Counted from the first letter of the stretch, positions 28,686 to 41,190 are shown. The stretch: 64,000 nucleotides of DNA from Candidatus Brocadia sp. WS118 (GCA_007618135.1 PHFX01000150.1:1-64000); one strand, 5' to 3'. Notes: a model not told the origin generated them from the letters alone. A program made the numbers and translations.

Positions 28686-29923
28686 CAAGAAGGGCCGTTA
28701 TTACCGGTCTTGGGATATTAGCTCCTAATGGCAATGGAAAAGATGCCTATTGGAATGCACTTATCAATGGTCAATCGGGTATCAAGAGAATTGCCTCCTT
28801 TGATCCGTCCCCTTTCAGCACCCAGATTGCAGGCGAGGTAAAAGACTTCAATCCTTACGATTACTTTGACCCAAAATTGGTCAAAAGAAGCGGAAGGTTC
28901 ACCCACTTTGGTGTTGCAACATCAAAGATGGCGGTTGCAGACTCCGGCATTGATCTTAAAAGTGAGAACCGATTCAGATGTGGTGTATGTTTTGGGACAA
29001 CGATAGGGGCTGAAAATGATATTTATGAAGGCCAGCACAGAAAATTCTTAGAGTTTGGCCCAAAGGCGGTTAATCGTTTTACCGCCCCCGAGTTTACGCC
29101 TCATGTAGCAACGGGTTACATATGTTCAGAACTAAGAATTACCGGGCCCAATTCAACCCTGACATCCGGCTGTTCAACGGGACTCGATGTGGTGAACTGG
29201 GGTTTTAAGATGATAAAACGTGGAGAAGTAGATGTGGCGGTAGTTGGGAGTTCTGATGCTCCAATCTTTCCGTTTGCCATGTCTGCTTTCTGCGCCCTGG
29301 GAGTCCTCTCGAAAAGAAATGAAGAACCTGAGAAGGCATCAAGGCCATATGATAAGGATCGTGACGGTATGGTAATTAGTGAAGGTGGCGCTGCTGTGGT
29401 GATCGAGGAACTGAATCACGCGTTAGGAAGAGGGGCAACCATCTATGCAGAGATTGTATCTTATGCGTCTACCTGTGATGCACAGGACGTTGTTCGGGTT
29501 GACATCAGTGGGGAAGCGCTGGTTTCTGCATTAGAACAGGCACTGATTTCAGGTAAAACCAAAAGGGAAGAGGTTGACTATGTCTGTGCCCACGGAAATG
29601 CTATTCCCAGTTATGACATATCGGAAACAAACGCATTTAAAACATTTTTTGGTACTCATGCGTATAAAATCCCAATAAGTTCAATTAAGTCTATGACAGG
29701 CCAGGCTTACGCAGCTGGCGGAGGTTTTCAGGTAGTTGCAACAAGTCTTTGTCTAAAGAATGGGTTTGTTACACCTACTATTAACCTTGAAATGCCTGAT
29801 CCTCTTTGTGACCTTGACTATGTTCCATTCCATGCCAGGCGTTTCTCCATGGACACAGCACTGATAAACAGCCATAGTGTTGGTGGAACACACGCTGTTC
29901 TGGTGCTCAGGAAATATCCTTAA
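28679..29923 (+). CDS. beta-ketoacyl-ACP synthase II-like protein with Cys-His-Gln active site
   Basis: A FabF-type condensing enzyme. The start at 28679 is chosen for GGGGAGG nine bases upstream; the frame opens at 28661. TRRAVITGLGILAPNGNGKD opens the thiolase fold. The nucleophile is Cys165 in TSGCSTGLDV. The first active-site His is 305 in CAHGNAIPS, where Asn replaces the usual Thr. The position of the second His of the KAS triad (FabF His340) is Gln342 in SMTGQAYAAGG. Normal KAS II enzymes need both histidines for decarboxylation, so this enzyme may condense without normal malonyl decarboxylation or use another substrate. 414 aa is normal. Coupled to the radical SAM gene upstream and 11 bp before a histidine kinase. 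Confidence 0.92.
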   Translation: MLTRRAVITGLGILAPNGNGKDAYWNALINGQSGIKRIASFDPSPFSTQIAGEVKDFNPYDYFDPKLVKRSGRFTHFGVATSKMAVADSGIDLKSENRFRCGVCFGTTIGAENDIYEGQHRKFLEFGPKAVNRFTAPEFTPHVATGYICSELRITGPNSTLTSGCSTGLDVVNWGFKMIKRGEVDVAVVGSSDAPIFPFAMSAFCALGVLSKRNEEPEKASRPYDKDRDGMVISEGGAAVVIEELNHALGRGATIYAEIVSYASTCDAQDVVRVDISGEALVSALEQALISGKTKREEVDYVCAHGNAIPSYDISETNAFKTFFGTHAYKIPISSIKSMTGQAYAAGGGFQVVATSLCLKNGFVTPTINLEMPDPLCDLDYVPFHARRFSMDTALINSHSVGGTHAVLVLRKYP

Positions 29924-29934
29924 GAATGTAGCTT

Positions 29935-32475
29935 ATGCTTGCAAACCAGTTCGTATTCATTTTTATATTTCTGCTGGTTGCTGGACTTGGAGTCCTCGTG
30001 CTCTTTAAAAATCCAGCAAACGTCATCAACAAGAGATTTTGTCTCTTTGCACAAGTTATAGCTGTTTGGATATTCTTCATTTTTTTTTTACTCCGGACAA
30101 CAGACCCTGCCTTAGCTACTTTCAGACTTAGGCTAGTATTTTGTGCCGCTGCCTTCATTCCACCTGCCTTTTTCTCTTTTTCCTCTGTTTTCCCATCCCA
30201 AGCGGAAAGAACTATTGACCGGTATTTGAGTATATCCTTTTTTGCCATAAGCGTTCTTCTCGTGTTTTTTTCTTCCCATATTGTCAAGTCTGTGCATTTT
30301 GTGGAACAATTTCCGCAAGCTAAGTATAATCCATTATTTCACATATTTTGGTTTTACTTTATAGCCTGCATGACATACTCCTTATATTCTCTTTACCGAA
30401 AAAGTACGCATTTTTATGGCATAAAGAGGTTGCAAGTTCAATATTTATATTTTGGGGTAGCGGTATCTGTATCTCTAGGTATTATCACAAATTTTCTCTT
30501 GCCAATGTTTGGTGTATGGCAAGTTGAAGTATTTGTTCCCCTAGTAGCCGTTCCCATTCCAATTGCTGTCGCTTATGCTATTGTAAAATACCATCTCATG
30601 GACATCAGCGTAGTAATCAAGCGGAGCACCGTTTACGCTGCTCTATCCGTTACTCTCAGTATCATTTACTTTACAGTTGGACTCATCATGAGCAGGACAC
30701 TTCCTGTATCAGAATATAAAGAGACCATCACTAACGTAATCTCTATCATAGTAATGGTCTTAACCTTTGTGCCTGTTAGAGAATCAATTCAACATTTTAT
30801 TGAGAATAGTTTATTCCGTACCAAATATAGCTATCCAAAGATACTTAGCGGCTCTACGATAATGTTTTCTTCTATCCATGATTTAAATAGACTTCTCAGT
30901 TTTGCCATCCAATATTTATACGATTCTGTAGGCATCGAAAAGATAGGAATCTTGATAAGGGATGATAAAACCAAACAGTACACCATGCAAGCATCCCTCA
31001 ATATTCCATCACATGACAACATATTCCTTACCAACCAGAACGCAGTAGTCACCTGGCTTTGTAACAATAGAACCGTTCTTTCCAAAGAGCAATTAAACCG
31101 TTTTGCGCACAGCAAGTTTGACCGCTTGCTGGAAGAAACCTTAACATCTTTGGATGTCGATAGCTGCCTGCCAGTCTTTCAGGAAAAAGACCTCTTTGGT
31201 ATAATTCTTCTGGGAAGAAAAGTTAATAAAAAAGTATTTACCCAGGAGGATATTCAGATGTTTCTCGCGTTTTCCGGTCAATTGGCTATGGCCGCTCATA
31301 ATGCCCGCCTCTATTCAGGATTGGAAGAAGCCAAGACCTATCGGGATAATATCCTCCAGAGTTTAAAATCCGGGGTAATCGCGGTGGATATTCACGAGGA
31401 GGTCACGCTGATCAATCATGAGGCAAGAATGCTCCTTGGTCTGGAAAATACCGGTTTTAACGGAACAGTACTGAACGCACTTAATAAAGACACGCACAAA
31501 TTACTGAGATATACCCTTAAGAATAATATAGACTATCGTGACAATGAAACATTCATCGAGCGAGATAATAAAAAAATCCCGTGCGGCGTGACCATAACTC
31601 AACTGAAAACCGGAGCAGGAGAAAAACTTGGTGCACTCATGATTCTGACTGACCTGACAGAACTCAAATTGCTTCAGGCAGAAAAGCAACATGCCGACCG
31701 GCTTGCATACCTTGGCGCTCTTGCCTCTAATATTGCCCATGAAATAAAAAATCCACTCGTTGCTATAAACACCTATTTCCAACTCCTTCCTTACAAAAAA
31801 GACGATGTGGAGTTCCACACCAACTTCCGCGAGATTGCTTTAAAGGAAATCGGAAGGATCAACAGAATTATTGAAGATATGCTTAATCTGGCAAAACCTT
31901 CTCAACCGGTCATACGATATATCGATCCCCATTGCTGTGTCATGGACACCATAAACCTGCTCAAGCACACGGCAGCAGATAAAGGTGTTGAGATAACTGC
32001 GTCGCTGGAAGAGAAACGATGCCAGATCATTGCGGATGAGGACAAGATAAAGCAAGTGCTCCTTAACATTATGCAGAATAGCCTGGATGCATTGCCAAAA
32101 AACGGCTGTATTCAGGTGAGTACCCGTATCATTGATACGATTTCTGAATTCAGAACTATGGCAAAAGAGCATCCTGGTAGTATCTTCTTTTCCTTTGTTT
32201 CTCATCAGTTAGATCAGTTCAATAAACAGCATTTTATGGTAAAGATCTCTGATAACGGCACGGGGATCCCTGAAGAAAAAATTGCACACATCTTTGAACC
32301 GTTCTTTACAAATAAGGATAAGGGCACAGGGCTTGGCCTTGCTATCGTGTATCGCATCATAAAAGATCACGAGGGATGTATCTATGTAAAGAGTAAAGAA
32401 GGGGCAGGAACCGATTTTTATATCAGTCTGCCGTTATATAGCCTGAATCCTCTGGATGGTATGCATCATAGATAG
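29935..32475 (+). CDS. membrane sensor histidine kinase with GAF and PAS, PrsK-like
   Basis: 846 aa. Residues 1-260 hold about seven to eight membrane segments. A GAF domain follows (about 295-460), then PAS (465-575; [20 protein letters not shown]), HisKA with the phosphoacceptor in [18 protein letters not shown] (about 600-615), and HATPase with [20 protein letters not shown] and GTGLGLAIV at 770-835. This arrangement resembles PrsK kinases of PEP-CTERM/exopolysaccharide systems. It is the last gene of the run that begins with an NtrC-type regulator, its likely partner. The GAF-PAS half resembles the stand-alone protein at 23682. Confidence 0.93.
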   Translation: MLANQFVFIFIFLLVAGLGVLVLFKNPANVINKRFCLFAQVIAVWIFFIFFLLRTTDPALATFRLRLVFCAAAFIPPAFFSFSSVFPSQAERTIDRYLSISFFAISVLLVFFSSHIVKSVHFVEQFPQAKYNPLFHIFWFYFIACMTYSLYSLYRKSTHFYGIKRLQVQYLYFGVAVSVSLGIITNFLLPMFGVWQVEVFVPLVAVPIPIAVAYAIVKYHLMDISVVIKRSTVYAALSVTLSIIYFTVGLIMSRTLPVSEYKETITNVISIIVMVLTFVPVRESIQHFIENSLFRTKYSYPKILSGSTIMFSSIHDLNRLLSFAIQYLYDSVGIEKIGILIRDDKTKQYTMQASLNIPSHDNIFLTNQNAVVTWLCNNRTVLSKEQLNRFAHSKFDRLLEETLTSLDVDSCLPVFQEKDLFGIILLGRKVNKKVFTQEDIQMFLAFSGQLAMAAHNARLYSGLEEAKTYRDNILQSLKSGVIAVDIHEEVTLINHEARMLLGLENTGFNGTVLNALNKDTHKLLRYTLKNNIDYRDNETFIERDNKKIPCGVTITQLKTGAGEKLGALMILTDLTELKLLQAEKQHADRLAYLGALASNIAHEIKNPLVAINTYFQLLPYKKDDVEFHTNFREIALKEIGRINRIIEDMLNLAKPSQPVIRYIDPHCCVMDTINLLKHTAADKGVEITASLEEKRCQIIADEDKIKQVLLNIMQNSLDALPKNGCIQVSTRIIDTISEFRTMAKEHPGSIFFSFVSHQLDQFNKQHFMVKISDNGTGIPEEKIAHIFEPFFTNKDKGTGLGLAIVYRIIKDHEGCIYVKSKEGAGTDFYISLPLYSLNPLDGMHHR

Positions 32476-32639
32476 AAAGCTCAGAACTTTCGTTGTTATA
32501 ACTCCGGGATTACTGGGGTTTTCCCCCTCCCCCCCTGCACCAGAAAGAAATTGCAGACGATGCTCTGTCTGGTTAAATAATTATTACAACACGTAGTGCA
32601 GATTAAGCTGCATGCCTTGCAACACTGAGTCGTTCGTCT

Positions 32640-32676
32640 GAGCGTTCGTCTGAGTGCACGACGAAGTCAACCAATA
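32640..32676. repeat. dispersed repeat, copy 1 (TCTGAG...GACGAAGT)
   Basis: The sequence with GTTCGTCTGAG twice and then CACGACGAAGTCAACC resembles the segment at about 37010-37040 (TCATCTGAGCTCATGACGAAGT). Both lie between genes. They are probably members of one dispersed repeat family. Confidence 0.5.
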
Positions 32677-32739
32677 TTACTCCAGTTGAAGGTGGACTCG
32701 CCTTCACCCTTCCCATATTCAGAATAGATTTACTCCGTC

Positions 32740-33130
32740 CACCTCAACGACGAATACTTAATATTTAAGATGTGATAATGATAAAGTCCTTCCCGGAGAC
32801 AGACATGGTTGTGGGCAAATTGGGCAGGGTTGAAACGTCTACCGACCCTGCCCCTGTCGAGATGTTTGAGACCGTTGTCGTCTTGAAACCAAAGAAATGA
32901 AACAAAGGAAGGACGGCGAAAGAAAGATGAAGAGCATACAGGATATTCGGATTGCCATCCTGATGGCAGGTACATGGAGAATACGGCCTTGCATGAGACA
33001 TTGGTAACTACGCTTATAGAACTCCTCCCTCTCCTCTGAGCAATAGGTGTCGGTGCCGAGGGTTGCCAAACCCATGGCAATCTCATCCATCGGCGGAATG
33101 ATAAGAATGTTGGTATGCATAAAATCCGGC
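32740..33130 (+). pseudogene. remnant of a CusA/CzcA-type heavy-metal RND efflux pump
   Basis: Translated pieces align in order with CusA. RILNI, an in-frame TAA, then [17 protein letters not shown] and [19 protein letters not shown] up to LKPKK and a stop at 32898-32900. After an internal deletion of some hundreds of residues come DIRIAILMAGTWRIRP (about 32936-32985), a frameshift to TLVTTLIELLPLL, a stop, AIGVGAE, and another frameshift to VAKPMAISSIGGMIR near 33065-33110. CusA has FGKAGRAETATDPAPLEM..ETTIQLKP and later RIRPK..TV..GLLP..WG.G.G..V...A..MIGGM. Several stops and frameshifts make it clearly dead. The minus-strand frames here are shadows. Confidence 0.82.
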
Positions 33131-33147
33131 TTGTCACAAATAAATTA

Positions 33148-33176
33148 TTGACATAATATACTGATATGGCTATTGT
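33148..33176 (+). promoter_or_regulatory. sigma-70-type promoter before vapB
   Basis: TTGACA at 33148-33153 and TATTGT at 33171-33176 with 17-bp spacing, about 30 bp before the vapB ATG. An AT-rich run between it and the gene could hold the operator for the autoregulating antitoxin. Confidence 0.5.
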
Positions 33177-33208
33177 GTATATATATAATTTTCAAATGAA
33201 GATATCTT

Positions 33209-33403
33209 ATGAAAACAATATTGGATATACCTGAAGAATTGCTGAATGAGGCAATGAAATTGTCTCAGAGCAAGACTAAAAAGGAGGGCGTGATTATTAC
33301 CCTTGAAGAATTCGTAAAGAAAAAGAGGGTCGCGGAAGCGTTCAAGATGGAGGGTAAATTAAAATTTAAAAAAGACTGGGAGAGGCTCAGGCATGAAAGA
33401 TAA
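33209..33403 (+). CDS. vapB: VapB-type antitoxin (DUF2191-like), 64 aa
   Basis: The N-terminus KTILDIPEELLNEAMKLSQS is the ribbon-helix-helix strand and first helix of VapB antitoxins, and VIITLEEFVKKKRVAEAF the second. The C-terminal tail KFKKDWERLRHER should wrap the toxin. The stop overlaps the vapC start by 11 bp, the usual arrangement. Its toxin is truncated, so the antitoxin now has no complete local partner. It might still regulate or neutralise an unlinked VapC. Confidence 0.8.
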   Translation: MKTILDIPEELLNEAMKLSQSKTKKEGVIITLEEFVKKKRVAEAFKMEGKLKFKKDWERLRHER

Positions 33404-33494
33404 AGTCCTGATAGATACATCTGTCTGGATAGACATTTTAAAGATATTGCCATGCTTTTCCCGCTTTTTTTATATACCTGAAAACGATTTTTGA
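33393..33494 (+). pseudogene. truncated VapC toxin (33 residues left)
   Basis: The frame opens with KDKVLIDTSVWIDILK, the beginning of a VapC PIN domain including the first catalytic aspartate (LIDTS). After about 17 residues it runs into unrelated sequence and a TGA at 33492-33494. A complete VapC has about 130 residues and three more acidic catalytic positions, all missing here. The truncation point is 27 bp before the FNT gene, so a deletion probably fused the two. Confidence 0.85.
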
Positions 33495-33520
33495 ATACAT
33501 AATTTTTCATAGTTATAAAA

Positions 33521-34447
33521 ATGGCGGAAAATGAGGTTACAAAACTTCCTGAGATAGGTGTTATGGATGCCTATTCACCCCCACAAATCGCTTCCCGAAT
33601 TGATCATGTGGCATTAGTAAAGGCGAGATTGAGTCTTTCCCAGACCTTTATGCTTAGCATTCTGGCTGGAGCCTATCTTGGCCTTGGAGCACAATTTTCC
33701 ACTTTCGTGATAAGTGATTCTACCTTGCACATTGGACTTACCTCTCTTATTGAAGGTGTCGTATATTCACTGGGATTCATTTTGGCTGTCGTCGGTGGCG
33801 CTGAAGTATTTACGGGTAACTGCTTAATAATCATGGGGTATGTGAGTAAAAGAATCACGACGCGCGAATTGCTCAATAACTGGATCCTCACATATACTGG
33901 CAATTTCATAGGTAGCCTCACAATGGTTTACTGGATTTACCAGTCGCACCAGTGGGAATTTTCCCACCACATGGTTGGAGCAAAGGCCTTGCTTATTGCC
34001 CATAAAAAGGTAAACATGCCTTTTATGGATGCCTTTGCAAGAGGGGTTCTTTGCAATGCGTTAATATGCCTCGCAGTCTGGTTATGCTTTAGCGGCAGGA
34101 GCGTGACAGATAAGATTATTTCTATTATATTTCCCATAGGCGGTTTTGTTGCCAGCGGGTTTGAACAATGTGTTTCTAACATGTATTTCATTCCAATAGG
34201 AATCGTATTACGGAAAAATGAAGGAATAATCGTAGCATCAGAAAAGATGGCCGGAAAACCATTGGACATCTCTCAGCTTACCTGGAAGGGATTTTTTATA
34301 AACAATCTTATACCTGTTACCTTAGGAAATATTGTGGGCGGAGTTATTCTGGTTGGTATAATTTTCTGGTTTGTTTACCTACGTGGCAACGTTCAGAACA
34401 CCTTTCACAAAAATAACGGCCACGACATCGTTCAGAAAAAACGTTAA
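33521..34447 (+). CDS. formate/nitrite transporter (FNT) family channel
   Basis: A pentameric channel-like transporter for formate, nitrite or similar monovalent anions in the inner membrane. 308 aa with six membrane segments. VVGGAEVFTGNCLIIMGY near residue 91, NALICLAVWLCFSGRS near 179 and NNLIPVTLGNIVGG near 265 are close to FocA. The central pore histidine of FocA (His209 in ASGFEHSIANMF) is Gln216 here (ASGFEQCVSNMYF). That histidine is held to protonate the substrate, so selectivity or coupling may differ. In an anammox bacterium nitrite import is a plausible role. No reductase neighbours fix it. Confidence 0.93.
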   Translation: MAENEVTKLPEIGVMDAYSPPQIASRIDHVALVKARLSLSQTFMLSILAGAYLGLGAQFSTFVISDSTLHIGLTSLIEGVVYSLGFILAVVGGAEVFTGNCLIIMGYVSKRITTRELLNNWILTYTGNFIGSLTMVYWIYQSHQWEFSHHMVGAKALLIAHKKVNMPFMDAFARGVLCNALICLAVWLCFSGRSVTDKIISIIFPIGGFVASGFEQCVSNMYFIPIGIVLRKNEGIIVASEKMAGKPLDISQLTWKGFFINNLIPVTLGNIVGGVILVGIIFWFVYLRGNVQNTFHKNNGHDIVQKKR

Positions 34448-34488
34448 AACCCAGGAATATCTGGATGCCGTGACCAAAAGACAGTGGT

Positions 34489-34641
34489 TCATCGTAATGA
34501 GTAATTACATTCTTTTCGCTGTGTTTTGCCCAAGAACAATTTTACCTTTTGTTCCTTGACATCGATAGTAGCCGCAATGTACTCATACTTAGCTTCAGGT
34601 GGGACTGGAAACACCTCGCCGAAGATATTCAGCTTGAGCAT
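34489..34641 (-). pseudogene. 50-residue frame, possible transposase C-terminal scrap
   Basis: A short minus-strand frame encodes LKLNIFGEVFPVPPEAKYEY and IAATIDVKEQKVKLFLGKTQ, reminiscent of the beta-rich C-terminal domain of Mu/IS-type transposases. It has no ribosome site and an in-frame stop directly upstream. A hairpin at about 34659-34686 lies next to it. The identity is weak; it may be unrelated. Confidence 0.3.
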
Positions 34642-34820
34642 ACTTTGTTAAAATGATTAAACGGCGCCTTTTTTCTTAAGGCGTTTCGATTTAATTTTGA
34701 AATAGCCATCGGCAAGTTTTTCTTTATCTTTTTATTAGATCTTTCAGCATGAAAAACCCTTAACTTTTAAATGCGACCACTTCTCTTTATCCACACTCGC
34801 GTGAAGACCATTATTGCTTT

Positions 34821-36881
34821 TTATACGTGTTTCCTTAAGGCAGCGATATCGTTCAGGAACCGTTCGTTGGAATACATTCCTTTTTTTACCACCAATGAAA
34901 CACAGTGGTTTAACTTTTCCTTATCTGCCTGTGTCAAATCCTTTGAAGTAATCACGATAATGGGGATTGAGTTAGTCTCTGGCGAAGTTTTTAATTTATC
35001 CACAACATCAAACCCGCTTACCTCCGGCATCATCAAGTCTGAAAGAATCAGATCCGGTTTATGAAGAAAAGCCTTATCGATCCCCTCTTTTCCACCGGAA
35101 GCCTTTAAAACTTCGTATCCTTCCGAGCTTAGGAGGGTGTTAAGCAGGTCAAGCGATTTCTGATCATCGTCAATAATCAACACCTTGGTATGTGAGTTGT
35201 TGATTTTGGGAAGAAACCCATATGAGGATAGTTTTGACAAGAGATCGGCCCTGCTTACCGGTTTGCTGAGATAATCTGTTGCACCCAACCCAAAGCCAAT
35301 ATCTTTATTGTCGACCAGGGAAATCACCAATACCGGAATATCTTTGACGTCGGGATCCTCCTTCAGTTCCTTTAATACCTCCCAGCCGTCCTTTTTGGGA
35401 AGCATGATGTCAAGGGTAATGGCAAATGGTTTGAATTCCCTTGCCTTTAGCAGGGCGTCTTCACCATCAAAGGCAGTAATTGTCTGATACCCTGACTTAT
35501 TCAAATAGACACACAACAATTCGCTCGTCTTAGGGTCGTCTTCCACCACCAGAATAGTCCCGCGACTTGCCTGCCCTTCCGATAAACGCGCACTTTCTTT
35601 CCGTGGTTGGGTGCATTTATTTACGGGCAAGGTAAAGTGAAAAATACTGCCGGTCCCTACCGTACTCTCAAAGCCTATAGCGCCGCCATGCATCTCAACT
35701 AATTTCTTTGTGAGGGCAAGGCCCAGCCCTGTTCCTTCATATGTGCGCGAGAAAGAGCTATCAACCTGTGAAAACTCCACAAATATTTTCGGATAATGTT
35801 CGGGAGCTATCCCGATGCCAGTATCGGTAACTTTGATTTCAAAAAAATCGTCTTCTTTTTTCAGCAAAGTGGTGTGGAGCGTAATTTTTCCATTCTCCGG
35901 GGTAAATTTGATGGCATTGGAAAGCAAATTATACAATATTTGTTTGAATTTGGTAGGGTCTGCATTAAGCCGGTCACCGGCATTGTGAATCGTGGTTTCA
36001 ATGGTTAGTGACTTTTTATGTGCAAGACCTTTCAGGGTTATTAAGACGGCATCTATCGCCTTGCCAAGCTCAAACGTTTCGTATTTTAATTCCAGTTTAC
36101 CCGATTCCACCTTTGAGAGATCCAGGATATCATTAATCATCTGCAACAGATGCTGGCCACTGCTATGAATGTCTGTAACGAACTCCATCTGCTCTTCATT
36201 TAAATCGCCGCACAGTTTATCCCGGAGTACTTCAGAAAAACCAATAATTGCATTTAATGGTGTGCGCAGTTCGTGTGACATATTGGCAAGAAACTCACTT
36301 TTGGCCTTGTTGGCTGCCTCGATCTTCTTGTTTTGTATCTCGGTCAATCTGACCTTTTCCTCAAGTGCGGCGTGGTAACTATGGATATAGGCATCCATAG
36401 CCAGTTGCATATCCAGGTTCATAATCTTATCCATGACCAGGATATAGTCCGTCATCTTATCAGGTTGGTCTTTGTAAGTTTCGATGATAAGAGGAAAGAT
36501 CAGGCGATGATACAGGCAGTATCCACCAATATACCAAGTAGGGTGCAAGTCTATGCGATCATGAGTTTTTCCCACATTTAACCGATGATCAAAGTATTTT
36601 TCGTCATAATTTCCCCCGGTAAGCATCAGGAGATATTCCTTTTGCGTGCGTTTCACCTTTTTAATCGTATCTTCATCAGATAGAAAAACCCTGGTTTTTT
36701 CGAATCGGAGGAGATGGCTGTAAAACTTGTTTATAATCGTGTCGGCATGTTGATGGATAAGGCCGTTTAATTCTTTCAACAAGATCACATCTCTCACAGT
36801 AAAATCTAAATATTCCTTGCGAATTTGGCGTTCCTGTTCACTAAGGGTTAATTCATTCAGTGGCATGATATGCTCTTCCAT
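34821..36881 (-). CDS. globin-coupled hybrid histidine kinase with two receivers
   Basis: 686 aa from the Met at 36881 (the frame opens at 36971, but AAGGAAG precedes 36881). Residues 15-175 are a protoglobin/sensor-globin domain. [20 protein letters not shown] carries the proximal haem ligand His107. A short linker leads to HisKA with His203 in [15 protein letters not shown], HATPase (about 310-430; [29 protein letters not shown]), and receivers at about 455-575 ([11 protein letters not shown]) and 588-685 ([11 protein letters not shown]). It probably reports oxygen, NO or another haem ligand through a phosphorelay. No DNA-binding partner is adjacent. The final receiver ends about 10 residues after it is complete. 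Confidence 0.92.
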   Translation of the reverse strand: MEEHIMPLNELTLSEQERQIRKEYLDFTVRDVILLKELNGLIHQHADTIINKFYSHLLRFEKTRVFLSDEDTIKKVKRTQKEYLLMLTGGNYDEKYFDHRLNVGKTHDRIDLHPTWYIGGYCLYHRLIFPLIIETYKDQPDKMTDYILVMDKIMNLDMQLAMDAYIHSYHAALEEKVRLTEIQNKKIEAANKAKSEFLANMSHELRTPLNAIIGFSEVLRDKLCGDLNEEQMEFVTDIHSSGQHLLQMINDILDLSKVESGKLELKYETFELGKAIDAVLITLKGLAHKKSLTIETTIHNAGDRLNADPTKFKQILYNLLSNAIKFTPENGKITLHTTLLKKEDDFFEIKVTDTGIGIAPEHYPKIFVEFSQVDSSFSRTYEGTGLGLALTKKLVEMHGGAIGFESTVGTGSIFHFTLPVNKCTQPRKESARLSEGQASRGTILVVEDDPKTSELLCVYLNKSGYQTITAFDGEDALLKAREFKPFAITLDIMLPKKDGWEVLKELKEDPDVKDIPVLVISLVDNKDIGFGLGATDYLSKPVSRADLLSKLSSYGFLPKINNSHTKVLIIDDDQKSLDLLNTLLSSEGYEVLKASGGKEGIDKAFLHKPDLILSDLMMPEVSGFDVVDKLKTSPETNSIPIIVITSKDLTQADKEKLNHCVSLVVKKGMYSNERFLNDIAALRKHV

Positions 36882-37009
36882 CGCAACTATCTTCCTTATG
36901 AGTTTAGATTTTCTTTTAGGGTAACAGTTCAGTTCATCAATAAACCATACATTTGAATTCAAACCACACAAAACAGTATACGTGGCGCGGGTTGTTTATT
37001 GTTCGACTA

Positions 37010-37042
37010 AGCTCTCATCTGAGCTCATGACGAAGTTCCCCG
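37010..37042. repeat. dispersed repeat, copy 2 (TCTGAG...GACGAAGT)
   Basis: Segment between the globin kinase and proA with CATCTGAGCTCATGACGAAGT, similar to 32640-32676. The CTGAGCTCA core is partly palindromic. Confidence 0.45.
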
Positions 37043-38388
37043 CACAAACCAACGAAAAGGAATCAGCGCTACCTTCTTCAATATTTAAATATATTGTACC
37101 TCATGATTCGCCGGCAATTGCACGGTTTCAATGAGGTGGTAGTACTTTGGGATGGCTTTGACAACATCACTTTCTCAACTGCCCATTCCCAAATACTACA
37201 AATTTATACGTGGTGAGTTCCTGAAGGCCCATAGGCCCCCTGGCATGGAGTTTATCAGTGCTAATGCCAATCTCTGCGCCCATGCCAAATTCATAGCCGT
37301 CGGTGAAACGGGTGGAGGCATTGATATACACAGATGCAGAATCAACCTCTCTGATAAATTTCATGGCAGAATTAATATTGTCGGTGACAATGGCATCAGA
37401 ATGATGTGATCCATAAGTGGAAATATGGTTAACGGCGTCATCCAGAGTTTTTACCACCTTCACATTTAAGATTAGGTCAAGATATTCGTGATAATAATCA
37501 TCGTCCACGGCGTGCTTAATATTGTCTAAAATTTTGCCTGTCTTGCCACAACCTCGTATTTCTACTCCGGAATCACACATTTTTTTTGCTACGCTTGGCA
37601 AAAATATTGGCGCAACCTTTTCGTGTACAAGCATGGTTTCCATGGCATTACATGTAGCTGGGCGCTGTACCTTCGCATTATAGCAAATCTCCCCGGCCAT
37701 GGTGAGATTGGCAAATTCATCTACATAGGTATGACACACCCCTTTGTAATGCTTAATGACGGGTATGGTAGATTTTTCTACTACCGTACGAATAAGCGCC
37801 TCACCACCACGGGGAATAACGACATCTATGTATTGATCTGCCGTCAGTAAATAGTCGATGGCTTCGCGATCAATAACCTCTACAAGCTGGATGCACCGTG
37901 TGTCCAGTCCCGCTTTCTCCAAAGCAGACGTGAGAATCTTGTAAAGAGCAATATTTGAATGGATTGATTCCTTCCCGCCGCGCAGAATAACTGCATTTCC
38001 CGCTTTCAAACACAACGATGCCGCATCAGCGGTAACATTGGGCCGGGATTCGTAAATAATGGCAATGACCCCAATGGGTACCCGTACTTTCTGAATTTGT
38101 AAGCCATTTGGACGGGTTTGTCCCCATAAGAGCTCACCGACAGGGTCAGCAAGATGAATGATTTGCCGGACGCATTCAGCCATACCCTTAATACGGCTGT
38201 CGGTAAGACGGAGACGGTCGATCATGGCCTCAGACAGGCCGGCTTTTTGTGCCGCTATAACATCTTTGTCATTTTCTGATTTAAGTGCATCTGTTGAGGA
38301 AATGATCCCTTCGGTAATATAGTGGAGTGCGTTGTTTTTTACGGCTGTATTTGCTGAGGCGATGGATCGTGATGCGGTTTTTGCATTT

Positions 38389-40683
<2,295 letters not shown>

Positions 40684-41190
40684 TTAACTAATACGTTCAT
40701 AGATCGATAACGTATATGGAAGGATATCTTCGTGATATTCCGATCTTATCCTTTGGAATTCCGTTAAGGGAACCTCCGGGAAAAATACATCTCCCGCGAT
40801 CTCTCTATGGATAACTGATAAATAAATCCGATCCGCTATCAGAAGCGCCTCCTTATAGAGTTGCTCCCCTCCACAGACAAACAGCTCATTTTCAACTTCA
40901 GGGCAAACTTCAATTGCAGACGGCAAATCTCTTGCAAGAATACATCCAGGTGCACGATAACGCTCATTGCTGGTAAGAACAATATTGGTCCTATTGGGAA
41001 GGGCATAGCCAATTGATTCATAGGTCTTCCTGCCCATAACCACCGTATGCCCCATGGTGATGCTTCTAAACAGGCGAAGTTCACTGGGGATCTTCCATGG
41101 TATCTCTCCCCGATTCCCAATAACACGGTTTGATGCCATCGCGACGATCAGTGATATCACCATACCAGGTCTTTTTTTACCGGCTACCAT
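40684..41190 (-). CDS. folA: dihydrofolate reductase
   Basis: Reduces dihydrofolate to tetrahydrofolate with NADPH. ISLIVAMASNRVIGNRGEIP then WKIPSELRLFRSITMGHTVV is the DHFR N-terminal half with the active-site Trp and the adjacent proline loop. MGRKTYESIG and LFVCGGEQLYKEAL are cofactor-binding signatures. 168 aa (159 if the Met at 41163 is used) is normal. The carboxylate usually found as Asp27 or Glu appears as Glu in PSELRLF. A promoter about 165 bp upstream on the same strand implies a leader. Confidence 0.96.
   Translation of the reverse strand: MVAGKKRPGMVISLIVAMASNRVIGNRGEIPWKIPSELRLFRSITMGHTVVMGRKTYESIGYALPNRTNIVLTSNERYRAPGCILARDLPSAIEVCPEVENELFVCGGEQLYKEALLIADRIYLSVIHREIAGDVFFPEVPLTEFQRIRSEYHEDILPYTLSIYERIS

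Noticed and set aside
29907-30287. 126-aa minus-strand frame opposite the sensor kinase start
   Set aside because: Antisense to the membrane domain of a clear histidine kinase; low-complexity lysine-rich product.
32730-33137. Three overlapping minus-strand frames (up to 135 aa)
   Set aside because: They are the antisense of the CusA-type remnant, whose plus-strand fragments match the pump in order.
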